DNA from: Acidobacteriota bacterium
GTDB taxonomy: Bacteria > Acidobacteriota > Blastocatellia > Pyrinomonadales > Pyrinomonadaceae
Length of the DNA stretch: 64,000 nt
NCBI GenBank assembly: GCA_003385635.1
Contig: QQUY01000001.1
Location: 1,961,001 to 2,025,000 of the forward strand
Direction of reading: 5' to 3'
Positions 61,252 to 64,000 of this stretch are shown here, in pieces. The notes beneath the pieces were generated by a model, which ran no database searches, was not told the DNA's origin, and saw only the letters and a list, made by a program, of their open reading frames with translations. Each line of letters starts with the position of its first letter. Positions within the stretch are counted from its first letter, which is position 1. Position numbers and translations under genes: made by a program.

Positions 61252-63726
61252 ATGAGCACAAAGCTGAAAAAGGATTCAAACCTGCTAGACCGTTTTCGTA
61301 AGCGAGCGGTCAAGTATCTGCGCGTGCCGTACGACAAGGTCAGCCCCGCCCAGCGATTCTGGATCGGGTTTTCATTGCTTGCACTTATTACTACCCTTCT
61401 CATCAGCAATCCGGCGTGGAGGACAGGAATTCCCGCATATAACGTGGGTGATATTGCGAGAGAAACCGTCGTGTCTCCCGCCGATATCACTGTCGAGAAC
61501 GAGAAAGAGACACAGGAATTCAAAGAAGCAGCCCGACTCGCGATCAAACCGATCTTTAATCTTCAGTCGAACAACTCAGAAGAGGCACTCAGAGCATTCC
61601 GTTCTGCGTGGGAAGGCCTTCAACGCTCAAAAGGAGGTGTCGGGCGATCCGACGGTGATTCCGGCACTGTCGAATGGAACGGTCCCGGCGGAAAGGAACT
61701 AGGTCGTGTCTTTGCGTCGCGAGATTTTTCACGAACTGAGATATCCGCTATTGAACGAGTGCTCGAAGACAGCACCAAAGGCACGATCTACGATGACAAG
61801 GACCGGCCACAACTTCAGGGTGAGGTCACTTTGGTCGACCCGAAAAACCCATCAGCCGGAGCTTCAGTTACGATGCCTTCGGTCACCTGGATCCCGCTGT
61901 CAGAAGCCCGGACCGAGATACGCGAGGGCCTGAACAATATAAACAGCCTCTCTGAAGAAGAGGTCGGCGCATTTGAGAAGGCGCTTTCGCCGCTTGTGCA
62001 GCCGAACGCCATCTATGACAGTGCGGCAACGGCGCGCGCGCGGGATGAAATGGCCAAAGCCGTTCAGCCTTCGATGATCGAGCTCAAGCGTAGCCAAACG
62101 ATAGTCCGCGAAGGAGATACGGTCTCGCCTGGTGCCCTTGCTCAGATAGCGGCGATTCAGAGCTACAGCAACACCAGCCGACAGCTAAACCGTTTCTTTG
62201 GTCTTTTGGCAATCATCACTGCCCTGTTCTGGGTCGCCTGGAAGTTCATACAGCACAGGGGGTTTGTGAACAGGCTTTCGCTGTCTGAAGAACATACCTT
62301 TGTAATGTTCGGGTTTGTCGTCATCGTCCAGACCCTGCTGATGGCGATATTCTTTCGGATTACCGAATACACCGCTGAATCGAACATGAGCGCCCCTCTG
62401 AACGACCCGACCTTATGGGCGTTTGCAATACCGTTCGCTTTTTCCAGCCTGCTGATGACCCTTTTGGCCGACCGCAGGACGGCGCTTTTCACCGGACTCT
62501 TCTGCGCGTTGCTGGCAGGTCTTCTGGCGCCTCGCGGACTCGAGTTTGCTATCTATGCCGCAATATCTTCTGCCGTTGCGGTGTACGGGATAGGTCGTTA
62601 CAGAAGCAGACAATCGGTCACTTTCGCCGGCATTTTTGTAGGTGCGGCGAACGCAGCTACCGCTGTTGCCTTGATCGCATATACTCAACAGCCACTCATC
62701 CTGAACACGATATTGCTTGCGATCAGCTGCGGACTATTGAGCGGTCTCATAACTGCCGCAGTGACGGCGATGTTCCTCCCGATCTGCGAATCATTGTTTG
62801 GCATTCTGACCGACGTCAAATTGCTTGAGCTGTCTAACGCCGACCTTCCGCTCCTCGGGCAGCTTGCTTTGCGCGCACCCGGGACGAACCAGCACTCGCA
62901 CGCGGTAGGCCAGCTTGCTGAGGAAGCTTGCCGCACGGTCAACGCGAACGGTCTTCTTGCGAGGATCGGTGCGCTGTACCACGACATAGGAAAGACAGCG
63001 GCCCCCGAACATTTTGTTGAGAATCAGAGGGGGAAGAATCCTCACGACCGGCTGAAGCCCGCGCAGAGCGCCCGGATCATCATCAGCCACGTAACGTACG
63101 GCGCGAAGCTGGCAAAGGATATGGGGCTGCCGGCACGCATCGTGGATTTCATACCTCAGCATCACGGAACAAGGACCCTTCACTACTTCCTTACTAAGGC
63201 CCGTAACGAAGCTGGCAAGGGCGAGGAGATTCACGAGAAGGACTTCCGATATCCCGGGCCGAAGCCTCAGTTCAAGGAAGCTGCGATAATGATGATCGCA
63301 GATAGTTGTGAAGCGGCCGCAAGGTCCTTGAGCGAGCCCACGCCGGAGAATATTCGTTTTATTGTTACGAAGATCATCGACGCAATACTTGCTGACGACC
63401 AGCTCGACGAATGCGATCTCACACTCCGCGAACTGACGCAGATCCGCGAGTCGATGATCAAGTCCCTGGTTTCGATATATCACTCGCGCGTGGATTATCC
63501 AGGCTACAATCCGCCTGCTTCAAAAACGCTCGAGAACATCATCATCCCGAAAGACCTGGACGAAGAACCGGTGCGCGGGCCCCGTTACGTCAATCCGGCT
63601 GACATCCCTGTAAGTCCGGGTGGCGAGGTGGAGGACGAAGCGATCGTGCGGACGGTTTCCAGCGATGAAAATGGCAGGAAGGATTCCGAAGAACCCGAGG
63701 TTAAGGCAAAGGGTACGGACCTGTGA
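61252..63726 (+). CDS. PgpH-like seven-helix HD-domain phosphodiesterase
   Basis: The 824-residue protein has an N-terminal helix (FWIGFSLLALITTLLIS), a long extracytoplasmic 7TMR-HDED-type domain (residues 55-300, with TVVSPADITVENEKET), seven helices (residues 300-520), and a C-terminal HD domain with NQHSHAVGQLAEEACR and ALYHDIGKTAAPEHFVENQ as metal ligands and QHHGTRTLHYF. This is the PgpH/YqfF family, which hydrolyses cyclic di-AMP in bacteria; a matching synthase was not seen. Three bases follow hflX. The TGA stop lies at the start of a nine-base-period repeat. Confidence 0.88.
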   Translation: MSTKLKKDSNLLDRFRKRAVKYLRVPYDKVSPAQRFWIGFSLLALITTLLISNPAWRTGIPAYNVGDIARETVVSPADITVENEKETQEFKEAARLAIKPIFNLQSNNSEEALRAFRSAWEGLQRSKGGVGRSDGDSGTVEWNGPGGKELGRVFASRDFSRTEISAIERVLEDSTKGTIYDDKDRPQLQGEVTLVDPKNPSAGASVTMPSVTWIPLSEARTEIREGLNNINSLSEEEVGAFEKALSPLVQPNAIYDSAATARARDEMAKAVQPSMIELKRSQTIVREGDTVSPGALAQIAAIQSYSNTSRQLNRFFGLLAIITALFWVAWKFIQHRGFVNRLSLSEEHTFVMFGFVVIVQTLLMAIFFRITEYTAESNMSAPLNDPTLWAFAIPFAFSSLLMTLLADRRTALFTGLFCALLAGLLAPRGLEFAIYAAISSAVAVYGIGRYRSRQSVTFAGIFVGAANAATAVALIAYTQQPLILNTILLAISCGLLSGLITAAVTAMFLPICESLFGILTDVKLLELSNADLPLLGQLALRAPGTNQHSHAVGQLAEEACRTVNANGLLARIGALYHDIGKTAAPEHFVENQRGKNPHDRLKPAQSARIIISHVTYGAKLAKDMGLPARIVDFIPQHHGTRTLHYFLTKARNEAGKGEEIHEKDFRYPGPKPQFKEAAIMMIADSCEAAARSLSEPTPENIRFIVTKIIDAILADDQLDECDLTLRELTQIRESMIKSLVSIYHSRVDYPGYNPPASKTLENIIIPKDLDEEPVRGPRYVNPADIPVSPGGEVEDEAIVRTVSSDENGRKDSEEPEVKAKGTDL

Positions 63727-63779
63727 GTCTGTCGGGTCTGTTGAGTCTATAGAGTCTGTCGGGTTTGTTGAGTCTAACC
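63725..63779 (+). repeat. Nine-base-period repeat at the stop codon
   Basis: Six units in strict 9-base register: GAGTCTGTC, GGGTCTGTT, GAGTCTATA, GAGTCTGTC, GGGTTTGTT, GAGTCTAAC. The first unit begins inside the TGA stop (63724-63726). Confidence 0.85.
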
Positions 63780-64000
63780 GATTTTGCAGAGCATGGTTGG
63801 CTCAACTTAAGTCGCTCCGCGCCGCATCTTGGGAAGGCAGTTTACCGCAATAGCCTTCTTTGAAACATTAAGCCTGGAATTCAAGATTCGGCCGAAGGCT
63901 GATCTAGCTGATTTTTAGGGGAATGAATTGCTGCACTCTGAGCCGTGCTGCGCACGTCTTTTGCGGCGCAAGCGCTGAGCTAAACGGGTAGTTGATTTCC
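63780..64000. other. Gene-free end of the window
   Basis: No convincing gene or terminator. Minus-strand frames are open to the edge for about 30 codons but have no sign of coding. GC-rich segments near 63940-63980 look like palindromic repeat material. Confidence 0.4.

Noticed and set aside
63900..64000. Possible gene entering from the right edge on the minus strand
   Set aside because: Two frames stay open for about 30 codons but show no motif, start or codon pattern; the DNA looks like palindromic repeats.

Overview
The window is a dense bacterial chromosome segment with about 51 genes, GC slightly above 50 percent by eye, and no rRNA, tRNA, CRISPR array, insertion sequence or prophage. 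The cell is Gram-negative and makes lipopolysaccharide: lpxD, lpxB, lptD and lpxC are all present but scattered rather than clustered, alongside CpxA/CpxR/Spy-type envelope-stress genes and an M48 protease. A secreted protein ending in a TIGR03437-like domain, the family mix and the intergenic repeats point to Acidobacteriota, perhaps Blastocatellia. That placement is inference.

Layout. 1-7,300: a gene tail, a 74-residue single-WD40 protein, a saccharopine-dehydrogenase-like protein, a PlsC-like acyltransferase, a lipid kinase, and a CpxA/CpxR pair facing a Spy/CpxP-like chaperone gene across a perfect CpxR-type box. 7,300-23,800: a STAS-like protein, lpxD, an amino acid permease fused to two Usp domains, lpxB, a large secreted propeller protein, ilvE, a membrane-bound spermidine-synthase-like protein, and lptD divergent from an NtrC-type regulator.

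23,900-40,600: acyl-CoA metabolism. A mutase large subunit carries isobutyryl-CoA mutase (not methylmalonyl-CoA mutase) specificity residues, and its separate B12 subunit lies 2.1 kb downstream. A five-gene operon follows (AtuA in two pieces around a Nudix gene, an alpha/beta hydrolase, an enoyl-CoA hydratase). It converges on a minus-strand operon (ATP-grasp protein, acyl-CoA carboxylase beta subunit, cupin, short crotonase, methyltransferase, TPR membrane protein). A 250-bp tandem duplication separates the two operons.

40,700-64,000: lpxC, a ParD-type antitoxin followed by a ParE toxin gene broken by one stop codon, gnd with an antibiotic-kinase-like gene, a PLP enzyme, a Fur-led operon ending in cinA, a solitary 1,184-residue BREX PglY/BrxC-like ATPase, an M48 protease, hflX with a probable non-AUG start, and a PgpH-like HD phosphodiesterase.

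Most unusual features: (i) degenerate tandem repeats of strict 7-nt or 9-nt period that start at or inside stop codons of many genes, with unit sequence differing by locus; (ii) the split isobutyryl-CoA mutase; (iii) the lone PglY-like ATPase; (iv) the hflX start; (v) intrinsic terminators a few bases upstream of start codons.
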